From Rhodocyclaceae bacterium (GTDB lineage Bacteria; Pseudomonadota; Gammaproteobacteria; Burkholderiales; Rhodocyclaceae), in the NCBI GenBank assembly GCA_008080565.1, contig VIKE01000037.1, positions 23,732 to 87,731 of the forward strand: 64,000 nt of DNA. Reading direction: 5' to 3'. Within the stretch, counting starts at the first letter, position 1; every line of letters begins with the position of its first letter. Position numbers and translations under genes: made by a program. Positions 9,136 through 18,372 of the stretch are shown here, piece by piece. The notes beneath the pieces are model-generated. The model did no database searches. It saw only the letters and a program-made list of their open reading frames with translations, and was not told the origin of the DNA.

Positions 9136-10470
9136 TCACTTGGTCAGATTGACCGCTTCCTCCGCCCAGCCAATCGCTTCGACCGAGGCCGACTCGATGG
9201 CTTCGAGCGAATAGCCCAGCTCGTCGGCCAGACGCGCGACGTTCTGGACACGGCCCTTTTCGACGGCGATGCTCAGCATCAGATAGCGCGCCAGCGGGCC
9301 ACTGCTGTTGAGCAAAGCTTCGCTCAGCGCCGGCAGCAGATTGAGCTTGCCAACCACCGCACTCATCGGCAGGCCGAGCAAGCTGTCGAGCAGGGAAAGC
9401 AGGCCGAGCAGGAAGAATTCATCGCACTCCAGCTTGCTGTGCTTCTCCTGGCCAAGCAGTTCGAGGAAACGCCCGCGCGCCAGAGCGAGTTCGAGCAGTA
9501 CCTCGTCGCGCGGCGAGGCGGCACCAGCCCGGAACATGCCGATCGACAGCCAGCGGTAGAGCTGTTCCCGGCCTAGCACCATGATCGCCTGATCAATGCT
9601 GGTCACCGGCTGCGCCAACCCAACCATCGGCGAGTTGGCCATGGCCATCACCTTGACGATGACGCCGGGGTCGCGTTTGGCAATCTGGGCGATGTCGGCC
9701 AGCTCTGCGTCCTTGCGCAGCTGGTTGAGCATTTCAATGAGGACCAGCTGGCTCTGCCCGATTTCCTTGGCCTGCTGCTCCTCGTCCGGCTCGGTGGTGA
9801 ATGAGCCAAGGCAATAGGCAATGCCATGCGAAACGCAGTAACGATGCTCCGGCCAGCGCCTGACCTTGTCGGCAATCAGCTCAAGGCCGGGCTTTTCCTG
9901 GCGCAGGGAGCGCAGCAGAACCTCAAGACTGGACAAGGAAAGCGCCGAAAAATCGAGGAGTAGATAATCGGCGTGTTCGAGGATCGTTTGCCGATGCGTC
10001 ACGATGTCGCCGGCGGCCAGCGCTATCCTCGCCCCGGCGCCATGAATGGCGGCGGCAACTGCGTTCCAGTCGTCGGATACCTTGGTGCCATCGGGCAGGG
10101 CGAGCAGAAAGGTCGTCATCGGGCCGATCAGCGGCGTGTAGTCGTGCTGCGTCCAGTCATCTTGGCTCAGTGGAATCAGCGCCAGGCGCCGCGCGGCGAA
10201 GGCCGCGACGTTGTTGGCGGTGAGGATTTCCAGCGTCGCCGAGGCATCGGCGACCTGCTCCGAATCCGGCCGGCGGGCTGAGAAACGGTAGCCGGCTATG
10301 CGTGTCCGGGCATCGATGATCTCGTCTCGCAGCAGAACCACCGGCGAAGCCTTGCGAACGGCGACAACTGGTGCCGAAATAACCTGGACATCGGGCGACG
10401 AACTGCCGCCTTTGATGGGTGCGGCTTCTTCGCCCCCCATGCCGAAAACGCGTTTGATGAAACCGAACAT
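9136..10470 (-). CDS. HDOD-domain signalling protein (YuxH-like)
   Basis: A protein of about 444 residues. The N-terminal half resembles a degenerate EAL domain (LLRDEIIDARTRIAGYRFSARR, no EAL motif, LLLDFSALS); the C-terminal half is HDOD (IGQSQLVLIEMLNQLRKDAELADIAQIAKRDPGVIVKVMAMANSP). This architecture occurs in signalling proteins acting around c-di-GMP and stress networks. I place the start at MFGFIKRVFGMGG (10470); in-frame ATGs at 10554 and 10584 are possible. It is convergent with the TonB-like gene. Confidence 0.8.
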   Translation of the reverse strand: MFGFIKRVFGMGGEEAAPIKGGSSSPDVQVISAPVVAVRKASPVVLLRDEIIDARTRIAGYRFSARRPDSEQVADASATLEILTANNVAAFAARRLALIPLSQDDWTQHDYTPLIGPMTTFLLALPDGTKVSDDWNAVAAAIHGAGARIALAAGDIVTHRQTILEHADYLLLDFSALSLSSLEVLLRSLRQEKPGLELIADKVRRWPEHRYCVSHGIAYCLGSFTTEPDEEQQAKEIGQSQLVLIEMLNQLRKDAELADIAQIAKRDPGVIVKVMAMANSPMVGLAQPVTSIDQAIMVLGREQLYRWLSIGMFRAGAASPRDEVLLELALARGRFLELLGQEKHSKLECDEFFLLGLLSLLDSLLGLPMSAVVGKLNLLPALSEALLNSSGPLARYLMLSIAVEKGRVQNVARLADELGYSLEAIESASVEAIGWAEEAVNLTK

Positions 10471-10779
10471 GATGCCAAGCCCCGAGATGAAGGAATCGGC
10501 GGCCAGGCCTGTATTGCCCGGAACAAGCCGATTTAACAGAGACATTATATTCATCAAATCGACCGACAAACGGCGACACGGCAATTAGCTACTTTTCCCT
10601 TCGTTTTCCGCCGCCACTGCGCCAGACAAGCGCCATGACATGCGGCAATTTGACACATTCCGAAAGCATTAGATTTTCCTTATGATCGCCCGGCCTGGCA
10701 CCCCGTCCAGTTCGCCAGACAGGCTGTGCGGGAACATTGAGGCGCCATTTCAATAATTAAATCATCAGGGAGTAACACA
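10471..10779. other. Intergenic region between divergent HDOD and DUF2202 genes
   Basis: 309 bp that must contain promoters for both flanking genes. A TTGACA occurs at 10650-10655, but no convincing -10 lies at the right distance. The Shine-Dalgarno-like CAGGGAG at 10767-10773 serves the TTG start at 10780. No repeat or small gene was seen. Confidence 0.5.
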
Positions 10780-11400
10780 TTGAACGCGTTCAAGATTCTC
10801 ATTTCCGCGCTGGCCATTTACATGACCGGCACCACGGTCGCACAAGCCCAGAGCTATTCGCCCGAGGCAATCGACAACCTGCGCTACATGATCGAGGAGG
10901 AAAAGCTGGCTGGCGACGTGTACCGCTCGTTCGGCGTCCTCTACCCGACAATCATGCCGTTCAGGAATATCCCCCGATCAGAAGACATGCACGTGGCCAC
11001 ACTGGTTGGTCAAGCCAACGCCATCGGGCTTGATGTCAGCGACCTGACCTCGCTGGCGGCCGGCCAGTTCGAGAATCCGGCACTGCAATCGCTCTACCTG
11101 AACCTGGTGGCGCAAGGCAGCACCTCGAGCTTTGCCGCGCTGACCGTCGGCAAGAATATCGAACTGCTCGACATCGCCGACCTGACTGCAGCCAGGGCTC
11201 TGATTCCAACGGACTCGGCCCTTTACGCATCCTATGGAAGCCTGATGAATGCCTCCTACAACCACCTGAATGCGTTCAATACCTGGCTGGCCAGGACGCC
11301 TGTACCGGCAGTCCCTGAACCGGAAACCTACGCCATGCTGCTGGCCGGCCTCGCCATCGTCGGCGGCGTTGCTCGTCGTCGCACGCGTTCCGTGAGCTGA
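10780..11400 (+). CDS. DUF2202 ferritin-like protein with PEP-CTERM sorting signal
   Basis: A 206-residue secreted protein. It has an N-terminal signal peptide (LISALAIYMTGTTVAQAQ), a DUF2202-type helical domain (EAIDNLRYMIEEEKLAGDVYRSFGVLYP, RSEDMHVATLVGQA, with the Glu and ExxH residues typical of ferritin-like folds) and a C-terminal PEP-CTERM tail, VPEPETYAMLLAGLAIVGGVARRRT. PEP-CTERM proteins are processed by an exosortase and tied to exopolysaccharide or floc formation; no exosortase is in this window. The start is TTG at 10780 with a good ribosome-binding site. Confidence 0.88.
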   Translation: MNAFKILISALAIYMTGTTVAQAQSYSPEAIDNLRYMIEEEKLAGDVYRSFGVLYPTIMPFRNIPRSEDMHVATLVGQANAIGLDVSDLTSLAAGQFENPALQSLYLNLVAQGSTSSFAALTVGKNIELLDIADLTAARALIPTDSALYASYGSLMNASYNHLNAFNTWLARTPVPAVPEPETYAMLLAGLAIVGGVARRRTRSVS

Positions 11401-11433
11401 ATGGCTCGGCACTCAGGAGAAGTCCGGAGTCGT

Positions 11434-11465
11434 GAAGCTGGCGCAGCCCACCCTGCGCCAGCTTC
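11434..11465. terminator. Strong hairpin between convergent genes
   Basis: A perfect 13-bp stem (GAAGCTGGCGCAG and CTGCGCCAGCTTC) with a 6-nt loop, 33 bp after the DUF2202 stop. No T-run follows on the plus strand. It probably acts as a terminator between the DUF2202 gene and the convergent acyl-CoA ligase gene. Confidence 0.55.
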
Positions 11466-11527
11466 AAAAAGATCCGGCGGTCATCCCTGAAGCATGGCTG
11501 GACAAGCACCTGCCATGCGCCGCCTCA

Positions 11528-11565
11528 ACATTTCATTTTTGGCCGTTTTTTCCGGTTGACCGTGG
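11528..11565 (-). repeat. Dispersed repeat copy, identical to the copy at 29395
   Basis: A 38-bp reverse copy: ACATTTCATTTTTGGCC then GTTTTTTCCGGTTGACCGTGG. Every base matches the copy at 29395-29432; together they bracket the amine-dehydrogenase region as direct repeats. Confidence 0.92.
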
Positions 11566-11649
11566 AATCCGGCCAACTGACCAGATCCATCGTCAGCGGC
11601 ATGCCGCCAGTCCTGAAACCGTGCCCTTGCCGGATTGACCGGCGCATCT

Positions 11650-13341
11650 TCAAGCCGTTTTCTCCTCCGTCAGGCCAAGCTCCTCGGCAATCGTCCGACG
11701 CAGGATGAATTTCTGGATCTTGCCGGTCACCGTCATCGGCAACGACTCCATGAAACGCACGTAGCGAGGCACCTTGTAATGGGCGATCTCGCCACGGCAG
11801 AAGGCGCGAATCTCGTCTTCCGTTGCCGTCACGCCGGGGCGCAGGATGACGCAGGCACAAAGCTCTTCACCGTATTTGGCATCCGGCACGCCGATGCACT
11901 GGACGTCCTGAATCTTCGGATGGCTGTAGAGGAACTCCTCGACCTCACGCGGATAAATGTTCTCGCCACCGCGAATCACCATGTCCTTGGCCCGCCCGAC
12001 GATATTGCAATAGCCCTCGGCATCGATCACGCCGAGATCGCCGGTATGCATCCAGCCACCGGCATCAATCGCCTCGGCCGTCCGCTCGGCATCGCCCCAG
12101 TAGCCCTGCATGACCGAATAGCCGCGAACCAGCAATTCGCCCTTTTCGCCACGGGCGACGGTACTGCCGTCGGCGTCCACCACCTTGCACTCGACGTGCG
12201 GCTGGATGCGCCCCACCGTCGACACCCGGCGATCAACCGGATCGTCGCAGGAGCTCTGAAAACTCACCGGCGAGGTCTCCGTCATGCCGTAAGCGATGGT
12301 CACCTGCGCCATGTGCATCTGGTCGATCACCTTCTTCATCACCTCGACCGGGCACGGCGACCCGGCCATGATGCCGGTACGCAACGAACCCAGATCGAAG
12401 CTGGCGAATTGCGGATGATCGAGCACGGCAATGAACATCGTGGGCACCCCATGCAGGCCGGTACACCGCTCGCTCTGGACCGTCTCGAGGACGCTGGCCG
12501 GGTCAAAACCTTCGCCGGGAAACACCATGGTCGAACCATGCGTCACGCAGGCCAGGTTGCCAAGCACCATGCCGAAGCAATGGTAGAGCGGCACGGGAAT
12601 GCACAGGCGGTCGTGCTCGGTCAGGCGCATCGCCTCGCCGATGAAGAAGCCGTTGTTGAGGATATTGCGGTGTGTCAGGGTGGCGCCCTTGGGCGCCCCG
12701 GTGGTACCCGAAGTGAACTGGATGTTGATCGGGTCGTTAGCCGTCAGTCGGCCGGCAATCGTCTCCAGATTGGCCAGGGCAAGCGCCGCCGGCGCCGCCA
12801 GCAGATCGTTAAAATTGCGCATGCCGGGCGAACGCTCGGCTCCCATCCGGATTACCGTTTTAAGCTGCGGCAGGCGCTCAGCTTGCAAGGCCCCGGCCGG
12901 GCATGCCGCCAACTCGGGAGCCAGCGAACGCAGGATATCTAGATAGTCGCTGCTCTTGAAACTGGGCGCCAGAATCAGCGCCGTGCAACCGACCTTGTTG
13001 AGGACGTATTCCAGCTCATGCCGGCGGTAGGCCGGATTGATGTTGACCATCACCAGGCCGGCCTTGGCCGTCGCGAACTGGGTGAGCACCCACTCGCTGC
13101 AGTTCTGCGACCAGATACCGATCCGGTCGCCCGGCTTGAGGCCGATATTGATCAGATTGGCGGCCAGCGTATTGACCCTCTGGAGAAATTCCCGGTACGT
13201 CCAGCGTACGCCCTGGTGGCCGACCACCAGGGCTTCGCGATCCGGCCAGCGCGACGCCACCCCGTCGAGATAGGCGCCGATGGTCTTTTCGATCAAGGGT
13301 ACGCTGGTCGCGCCGGCAACGATGCTTTCGGCGCTTCCCAC
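11650..13341 (-). CDS. AMP-forming acyl-CoA ligase
   Basis: A 563-residue ANL-superfamily adenylate-forming enzyme that should convert a carboxylic acid, ATP and CoA to an acyl-CoA. Motifs: [18 protein letters not shown] (P-loop), [22 protein letters not shown] and [20 protein letters not shown], with the catalytic Lys in VTGKIQKF near the C terminus. It resembles medium- or long-chain acyl-CoA synthetases rather than phenylacetate-CoA ligase. The GTG start follows the aldehyde dehydrogenase stop by one base, so the pair is coupled and should finish oxidation of the amine-derived carbon skeleton. Substrate unknown. Confidence 0.88.
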   Translation of the reverse strand: MGSAESIVAGATSVPLIEKTIGAYLDGVASRWPDREALVVGHQGVRWTYREFLQRVNTLAANLINIGLKPGDRIGIWSQNCSEWVLTQFATAKAGLVMVNINPAYRRHELEYVLNKVGCTALILAPSFKSSDYLDILRSLAPELAACPAGALQAERLPQLKTVIRMGAERSPGMRNFNDLLAAPAALALANLETIAGRLTANDPINIQFTSGTTGAPKGATLTHRNILNNGFFIGEAMRLTEHDRLCIPVPLYHCFGMVLGNLACVTHGSTMVFPGEGFDPASVLETVQSERCTGLHGVPTMFIAVLDHPQFASFDLGSLRTGIMAGSPCPVEVMKKVIDQMHMAQVTIAYGMTETSPVSFQSSCDDPVDRRVSTVGRIQPHVECKVVDADGSTVARGEKGELLVRGYSVMQGYWGDAERTAEAIDAGGWMHTGDLGVIDAEGYCNIVGRAKDMVIRGGENIYPREVEEFLYSHPKIQDVQCIGVPDAKYGEELCACVILRPGVTATEDEIRAFCRGEIAHYKVPRYVRFMESLPMTVTGKIQKFILRRTIAEELGLTEEKTA

Positions 13342-13342
13342 C

Positions 13343-14848
13343 TTACACCGCCATCATGACGGACTTCTGTTCCAGATAAGCGTCAAGCGCCGCCCGCCCC
13401 ATTTCCTTGCCGAATCCGGACTGCTTGTAGCCACCGAAAGGCATGGCCGGATCAAGCATGTTGTGGCAATTGACCCAGACCGTGCCCGACTTGATCTTGG
13501 GGATCAGGCGATGGACGCGCGACAAGTCGTTCGACCAGATGCTGGCGCCGAGGCCGTAAGGCGTGTCGTTGGCCCAGGCAGCAACCTGGTCGAGATCGTC
13601 ATAAGGCATGGCAACGACGACCGGCCCGAAAATCTCTTCCTGAACGACGCGGGACTTCTGGTCCACGTTGGCGAGCACGGTCGGCTGGACGAAATAGCCC
13701 GTGGTGCCGGAACGCGCCCCGCCGGTAACGACTTCTGCCCCCTGGCTGCGACCGATATCGATGTAGGAACACACCCGCTCCATCTGCTCCTGCGAAACCA
13801 AAGGTCCGAGCTGGGTCGAGGCATCGATGCCATGACCGATCTTCAAAGCCTTGGCGTGATCAGCCAGATCAGCCACGACGCGGTCGAAATTCTTCTTGTG
13901 CACGTAAAGGCGGGAACCGGCGCAGCACACCTGGCCCTGGTTGAAATAGATCGCCTGCGCGGCACCGCCGGCCGCCACCGCCGGATCGCAATCCTCAAGA
14001 ACGATGACCGGCGATTTGCCGCCGAGCTCCAGCGTCACCCGCGTCATGTTCTCCATCGCCGCCTTGCCGATCAGCTTGCCGACTTCGGTCGAGCCGGTGA
14101 AGGTCAGCTTGTTGACGCCGGGGTGGCGCGTCAGCGGAGCTCCGACCGACGGGCCGTCGCCGGTAATGACGTTGACCACACCATCCGGATAACCGGCAGC
14201 CTGAATCAACTGGCCGAGGTAGAGGGCCGTCATCGGCGTCTGTTCGGCCGGTTTGAGGACCACCGTGCAGCCGGTGGCCAGGGCCGGGCCGAGTTTCCAG
14301 CAAGCCAGCAGCAGCGGGAAATTCCAGGCCACGATGGCGCCAACGACGCCGACCGGCTCGCGGCGGGTAAAGCCGACGAATTCGTTGTTCGGCATGAAGG
14401 CCAGCGACAGATCCATCGTACTGCCTTCGATCTTGGTCGCCCACCCGGCCATGTAACGCAGGTAGCTGGCCGACAGTGCGACATCGACGAATTCAGCGAT
14501 GACGGCCGACTTGCCGTTGTCGAGGGATTCGATTTCGGCCAGCGTCTTGGCGTGTTCCTCGACCAGATCGGCCAGGCGCAGCAACAGACGTTGCCGCTGG
14601 TCGGGCTTCATCTTGGCCCAGCCCGGTGAATTGAAGGCGCGCTGAGCGGCTTCAACCGCCGCATTGACATCGGCTTCGCCAGCGAAGGGCACGATTGCCA
14701 GCAGGCTTTCATCGGCCGGATTGAGAACCTCCAGAGTCTGCCCGGATTGGGCAGCGACCCATTTGCCGTCGATCAACATGAGGTGGCTCTTCCGGGCCAG
14801 AAATTCGCTAGTACGTGCCGTCAGGGGCAGATTTTCTAGTGCGCTCAA
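13343..14848 (-). CDS. NAD(P)-dependent aldehyde dehydrogenase
   Basis: A 501-residue class 1/2-like aldehyde dehydrogenase. Visible: [29 protein letters not shown], the general-base Glu274 in [10 protein letters not shown], catalytic Cys308 in [12 protein letters not shown], and EEIFGPVV. It should oxidise the aldehyde released by the amine dehydrogenase. It is translationally coupled to the acyl-CoA ligase but separated from the upstream YCF48 gene by a Rho-independent terminator, so it probably has its own promoter or depends on read-through. The substrate is inferred from context only. Confidence 0.9.
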   Translation of the reverse strand: MSALENLPLTARTSEFLARKSHLMLIDGKWVAAQSGQTLEVLNPADESLLAIVPFAGEADVNAAVEAAQRAFNSPGWAKMKPDQRQRLLLRLADLVEEHAKTLAEIESLDNGKSAVIAEFVDVALSASYLRYMAGWATKIEGSTMDLSLAFMPNNEFVGFTRREPVGVVGAIVAWNFPLLLACWKLGPALATGCTVVLKPAEQTPMTALYLGQLIQAAGYPDGVVNVITGDGPSVGAPLTRHPGVNKLTFTGSTEVGKLIGKAAMENMTRVTLELGGKSPVIVLEDCDPAVAAGGAAQAIYFNQGQVCCAGSRLYVHKKNFDRVVADLADHAKALKIGHGIDASTQLGPLVSQEQMERVCSYIDIGRSQGAEVVTGGARSGTTGYFVQPTVLANVDQKSRVVQEEIFGPVVVAMPYDDLDQVAAWANDTPYGLGASIWSNDLSRVHRLIPKIKSGTVWVNCHNMLDPAMPFGGYKQSGFGKEMGRAALDAYLEQKSVMMAV

Positions 14849-14876
14849 TTTTGTCTCCTTCTATTTGTTTTATTGC

Positions 14877-14911
14877 AAAAAAAGCTGCCGGTGACCCGAC
14901 AGCGAAAAAAA
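14877..14911 (-). terminator. Rho-independent terminator between YCF48 and aldehyde dehydrogenase genes
   Basis: Read on the minus strand, GCTGTCGG and CCGGCAGC pair around GTCA (one G-U) at 14884-14903 and are followed by seven Ts. T-rich sequence also flanks the other side, so it could work both ways. It separates the dehydrogenase and envelope genes from the aldehyde dehydrogenase-ligase pair. Confidence 0.8.
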
Positions 14912-15889
14912 TCATTGGCGCAACACCATGCCCAGGGCGGTGAAGGCCAGTTCCCCGGCCGGGCCGCTGACCACCGAGGTCATCGCCATCCGGTCCGGGC
15001 GCGGCAGGCTCTTGAAACTTTTGCCGCCATCCTGGCTGAGCAGGGAAGCGCCGGCCAGGCCGACGACATGAACGCTGCCGTCGGGACGCTGGACAATGCC
15101 GGTGAAGGATTGCTGCGTGCCGCTCGGAATCTCCTTCCAGTTCACGCCACGGTCTTCGCTGCGATAGACGTGGCCGCGCATGCCGGCCATCAGCAGCGAA
15201 CCATCAGCCAGTGCCGCACCGGTCCAGAACGAACCCTTGTTGTCAGTCTGGATCGCCTGCCAGGTCTTGCCGGCGTCTTCCGAACGCAGGATGGTGCCGG
15301 CCTCAGCGGCAACCAGAAGCAGACCGTTGCCGGCCGCCACCAGTTGCATCAAGTGGCGCTCGCCGGCTTCGCCTTCGACCAGGCTGCGCTCCTGCCAACT
15401 CTTGCCGCCATCGAGGGTCTCGACGGCCAGGCCAAACTGGCCGATGGCCAGACCGTGCTCGGCGTTTTCGAACCAGACCGACATGAGCACCTGATCCTGG
15501 CCACGCTTTTCGCGCTGGACTTGCCAGGAGTCGCCGCCATCGATGCTGTTCAGGACAGTTCCGTCGTGGCCGACGGCCCAGCCCAGCTTGGCATCGAGAA
15601 AAAACACGCCAGTCAGCGGCGAGCGGCTTGGCACCTTGGCCTGGCGGAATGCCTTGCCATCGTCCGAAACGATGATCATGCCGTAGTCGCCAACCGCCAC
15701 CACCCGCTTGCCGGCCAGGGTGGCGGCATAGATCGGCGCCTTCTCCGGGTTGCCGAGCATCGGCGAGTTGCGGAAATAGTCGGCGGCCGGCGCCTTGGCT
15801 TCGCCGGGCGCCGCGACGAGCGGCAGGGCAACGCCGGCCGTCAGCGCCACGGTCAGGGCGAGAGCGATGGTCTTGATTTGCGCTTTCAT
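14912..15889 (-). CDS. YCF48/BNR-repeat periplasmic beta-propeller protein
   Basis: A 325-residue protein with a signal peptide (TIALALTVALTAGVALPLVAAP) followed by repeated BNR/Asp-box-like units: VSDDGKAFRQA, SIDGGDSWQVQ, TLDGGKSWQER, RSEDAGKTWQA, RSEDRGVNWKE and SQDGGKSFKS. These form a beta propeller of the YCF48 (photosystem-assembly-factor-like) type. It lies 14 bp downstream of the RND gene and belongs to a four-gene envelope set (DUF1329, DUF1302, RND, YCF48) that often travels together. Its role is probably accessory to the transporter; biochemical function unknown. Confidence 0.85.
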   Translation of the reverse strand: MKAQIKTIALALTVALTAGVALPLVAAPGEAKAPAADYFRNSPMLGNPEKAPIYAATLAGKRVVAVGDYGMIIVSDDGKAFRQAKVPSRSPLTGVFFLDAKLGWAVGHDGTVLNSIDGGDSWQVQREKRGQDQVLMSVWFENAEHGLAIGQFGLAVETLDGGKSWQERSLVEGEAGERHLMQLVAAGNGLLLVAAEAGTILRSEDAGKTWQAIQTDNKGSFWTGAALADGSLLMAGMRGHVYRSEDRGVNWKEIPSGTQQSFTGIVQRPDGSVHVVGLAGASLLSQDGGKSFKSLPRPDRMAMTSVVSGPAGELAFTALGMVLRQ

Positions 15890-15903
15890 GATGCGTATCC
15901 GGA

Positions 15904-18276
15904 TCAGTGGCCGATGGCCGGTGCCTTGACCGGACCTCGACGCGGGAAAAGGGAATCGAGCTTGACGGCGAAGGCCGGCAGCACGGTGATGGCCATCACC
16001 ATGTTCACCATGAACATGAAGGTGAGCAGGATGCCCATGTCAGCCTGGAACTTGAGGTCCGAGAAGGCCCAGGTAGCGACCCCGACGGACAGCGTGATGG
16101 CGGTAAAGATGGTGGCCACCCCGACTTCCCGCAGGGCGCCTTCGAGGGATTCCTTCATCGACTCGCCGCGGGAGAGATGGATGAGCAGGCGGTTGTAGAT
16201 ATAGAAGGCGTAATCGACGCCGATGCCCGTCGCCAGAACCATCACCGGCAAGGTCGCCACGGTCAGGCCGATATCCAGCGTTTTCATGAACCAGTAACCA
16301 AGGAAGGTCGCCAGGGTCAGCGGCAGGCAGCAGGCGAGCATGGCGCGCCAGTCGCGGTAGGCCAGCAGCACCAGGATGACAATGGCGGCATAGACGTAGA
16401 GCATCATCGGCAGCTCACGCGCTTCGACCTCTTCGTTGGTGGCCGCCAGCACGCCGACGTTGCCGGATGCCAGGCGGACCTTCATGCCCAGCGATTCCGG
16501 GTTGTACTGGGCGCGGAATTCCTTGACCGCCCGCACTGCCGGTTCGATGGTCGTCGCCTTGTGGTCGGCCAGATAGACGTTGGCAGCCATCATCGTGCAC
16601 GCCCGGTTGAACAGGCCTCCCGCCTCCGGCAGGTAGCCGACGGCGACCTGCAGGGCCTTGCTGTCGCGGGGGAGTGCGATCAGTTTCGGATTGCCCTCGT
16701 TGAGGCCGGCATTGGCAAACTTGGCCATCGAAGCCAGCGATGAAACAGAGAGCACGCCGGGCACCTGGCTCATGTGCAGGGTGAATTGCTCGATGTAGTT
16801 GAGGACTTCGAAATTGTTGCAGGAATCGTTCGGTGTCTCGAAGACGATGGTCAGCACATCCATGCCGAGATCGAAGCGTTTGACGATGTTCTCGACGTCC
16901 TGGTTGTAGCGGGAATCCGGTCGCAATTCGGGGGCCCCGGCCTGCAAGGCGCCAATGTGCCGGCCATGGCTCTGCCAGACAGCAACGCCGAGCAAAACCA
17001 GCGCGATGGCGAGCACCAGACGCGCATGGTTGATGTCGGCAATGAAGCCAAGGCGCTGGATCAATTCACCGCGCTTGGCCTGAAGGGATTCGAGGTGCAA
17101 GGCGTAACGCTGCGAGAAGCGGAAGTAGGAGGCAGCCAGCGGCAGCATGATCAGGTTGGTGATGATCTTGTAGCCAACACCAATCGAGGCGGCGATCCCC
17201 AGTTCGCGGATCATCGGAATCGGAATGGCGACCAGCGTGATGAAGCCGACGAAAGCGGTGACCAGCGCCAGGGTGCCCGGAATGAACAGGCTGGAAAAAC
17301 TTTCGCGCGCCGCACCGATGGAATCGGAGCCACTGGCGACCGCTTTGGAAATGGCGTTAATTTGCTGTACACCGTGGGAAACGCCGATGGCGAATACCAG
17401 GAAGGGCACCAGAATGGCCAGCGGGTCCAGCCCGAAGCCGAGCAGGGTCAGCGTACCGAATTGCCAGACGACCGAGACCATCGAACATAGGATGGGCAGG
17501 AAGGTGAGCAGCCACGAGCGGCAATACCAGTAAACGGCGCCAATGGTCAGCAGGGTAGCCAGTGCGAAGAAGATGGCCACACCCTTGGCGCCATCGGCAA
17601 TGTCGCCAATCTGTTTGGCGAAACCGACGATTTCGATTTCATGGGCCGGCGTTTCGAGTTTGCCGCGAATGTCAGTTTCCAGCTTGCCGGCCAGGGCCAG
17701 GTAATCGAGTTTTTCGTGGCTGCTGGCATCCTCTTCAAGAAGGTCGGCGACAATCATCGCGGCGGCGCCATCATTGGCCACCAGGCTGCCGGAATAGCCG
17801 CCGCGGGCAGCGCGGTCGCGAATGACGGCGATCTTCTCGGCGTCCAGCGCGTCCGGCGTAACGGTGCCGCCGATCACGTCTTCGGCCTGGAAGCCCTCCT
17901 CGGTCAGTTCATAGACCCGGGTGTTGGGCGTCCATAAAGACTGTACCGAACGGCGGTCCACACCGGGCAGGTAGAGAACTGCCTCGGTGACTTCATGGAG
18001 CTTTTTGAGCCCTTCGTTCGTCCAGATATTGCCGTCGCGGGCCCGGACGACCACCATGATGCGGTTGGAGCCGAATAGTTGTGTGCGGTATTGAAAAAAG
18101 GTGTCGGTGTATTCATGGCCAACCGGTAGCTGTTTATCAAAACCCGCCGACATGTGTAGCCGGGAGGCAAGAAAGCCCATCACAACCGTCAGCACCAGGA
18201 GAGCGACGATAGTCGTCCCGCGGTACCGGAAGAAGAAATCTTCCAGGCGTTTTACGAAAACAACGATGCTCGACAT
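15904..18276 (-). CDS. RND/MMPL-family transporter
   Basis: A 790-residue inner-membrane transporter of the RND superfamily, MMPL/NPC1-like branch, with two similar halves. Each half has a first helix, a large periplasmic domain and a five-helix bundle containing LLAYRDWRAMLACCLPLTLA and GIGVDYAFYIYNRL-type signatures. It has the length of 'exporters of the RND superfamily' rather than the 1000-residue AcrB type. Found with DUF1302, DUF1329 and YCF48 proteins, it probably moves a hydrophobic molecule across or within the envelope, perhaps the amine or a product. Direction and substrate are unknown. Confidence 0.88.
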   Translation of the reverse strand: MSSIVVFVKRLEDFFFRYRGTTIVALLVLTVVMGFLASRLHMSAGFDKQLPVGHEYTDTFFQYRTQLFGSNRIMVVVRARDGNIWTNEGLKKLHEVTEAVLYLPGVDRRSVQSLWTPNTRVYELTEEGFQAEDVIGGTVTPDALDAEKIAVIRDRAARGGYSGSLVANDGAAAMIVADLLEEDASSHEKLDYLALAGKLETDIRGKLETPAHEIEIVGFAKQIGDIADGAKGVAIFFALATLLTIGAVYWYCRSWLLTFLPILCSMVSVVWQFGTLTLLGFGLDPLAILVPFLVFAIGVSHGVQQINAISKAVASGSDSIGAARESFSSLFIPGTLALVTAFVGFITLVAIPIPMIRELGIAASIGVGYKIITNLIMLPLAASYFRFSQRYALHLESLQAKRGELIQRLGFIADINHARLVLAIALVLLGVAVWQSHGRHIGALQAGAPELRPDSRYNQDVENIVKRFDLGMDVLTIVFETPNDSCNNFEVLNYIEQFTLHMSQVPGVLSVSSLASMAKFANAGLNEGNPKLIALPRDSKALQVAVGYLPEAGGLFNRACTMMAANVYLADHKATTIEPAVRAVKEFRAQYNPESLGMKVRLASGNVGVLAATNEEVEARELPMMLYVYAAIVILVLLAYRDWRAMLACCLPLTLATFLGYWFMKTLDIGLTVATLPVMVLATGIGVDYAFYIYNRLLIHLSRGESMKESLEGALREVGVATIFTAITLSVGVATWAFSDLKFQADMGILLTFMFMVNMVMAITVLPAFAVKLDSLFPRRGPVKAPAIGH

Positions 18277-18372
18277 CGAAATCCAGCCTCAATGAGGCCG
18301 CAAAAAGCGGCAAAAAACGAAAAATGGGCGACCCCGCATCCGGGGATGGCAGGAGCCGCCCGAGCGGAGCAA

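Noticed and set aside
11635..12942. Long plus-strand open frame opposite the acyl-CoA ligase
   Set aside because: Shadow of the ligase gene; His/Arg/Gly-rich low-information protein with no motifs.
18277..18372. GC-rich inverted repeats between DUF1302 and RND genes as a terminator
   Set aside because: The stem is irregular and interrupted; the T-rich stretch is broken by other bases, so I note it only as a possible attenuator in the DUF1302 entry.
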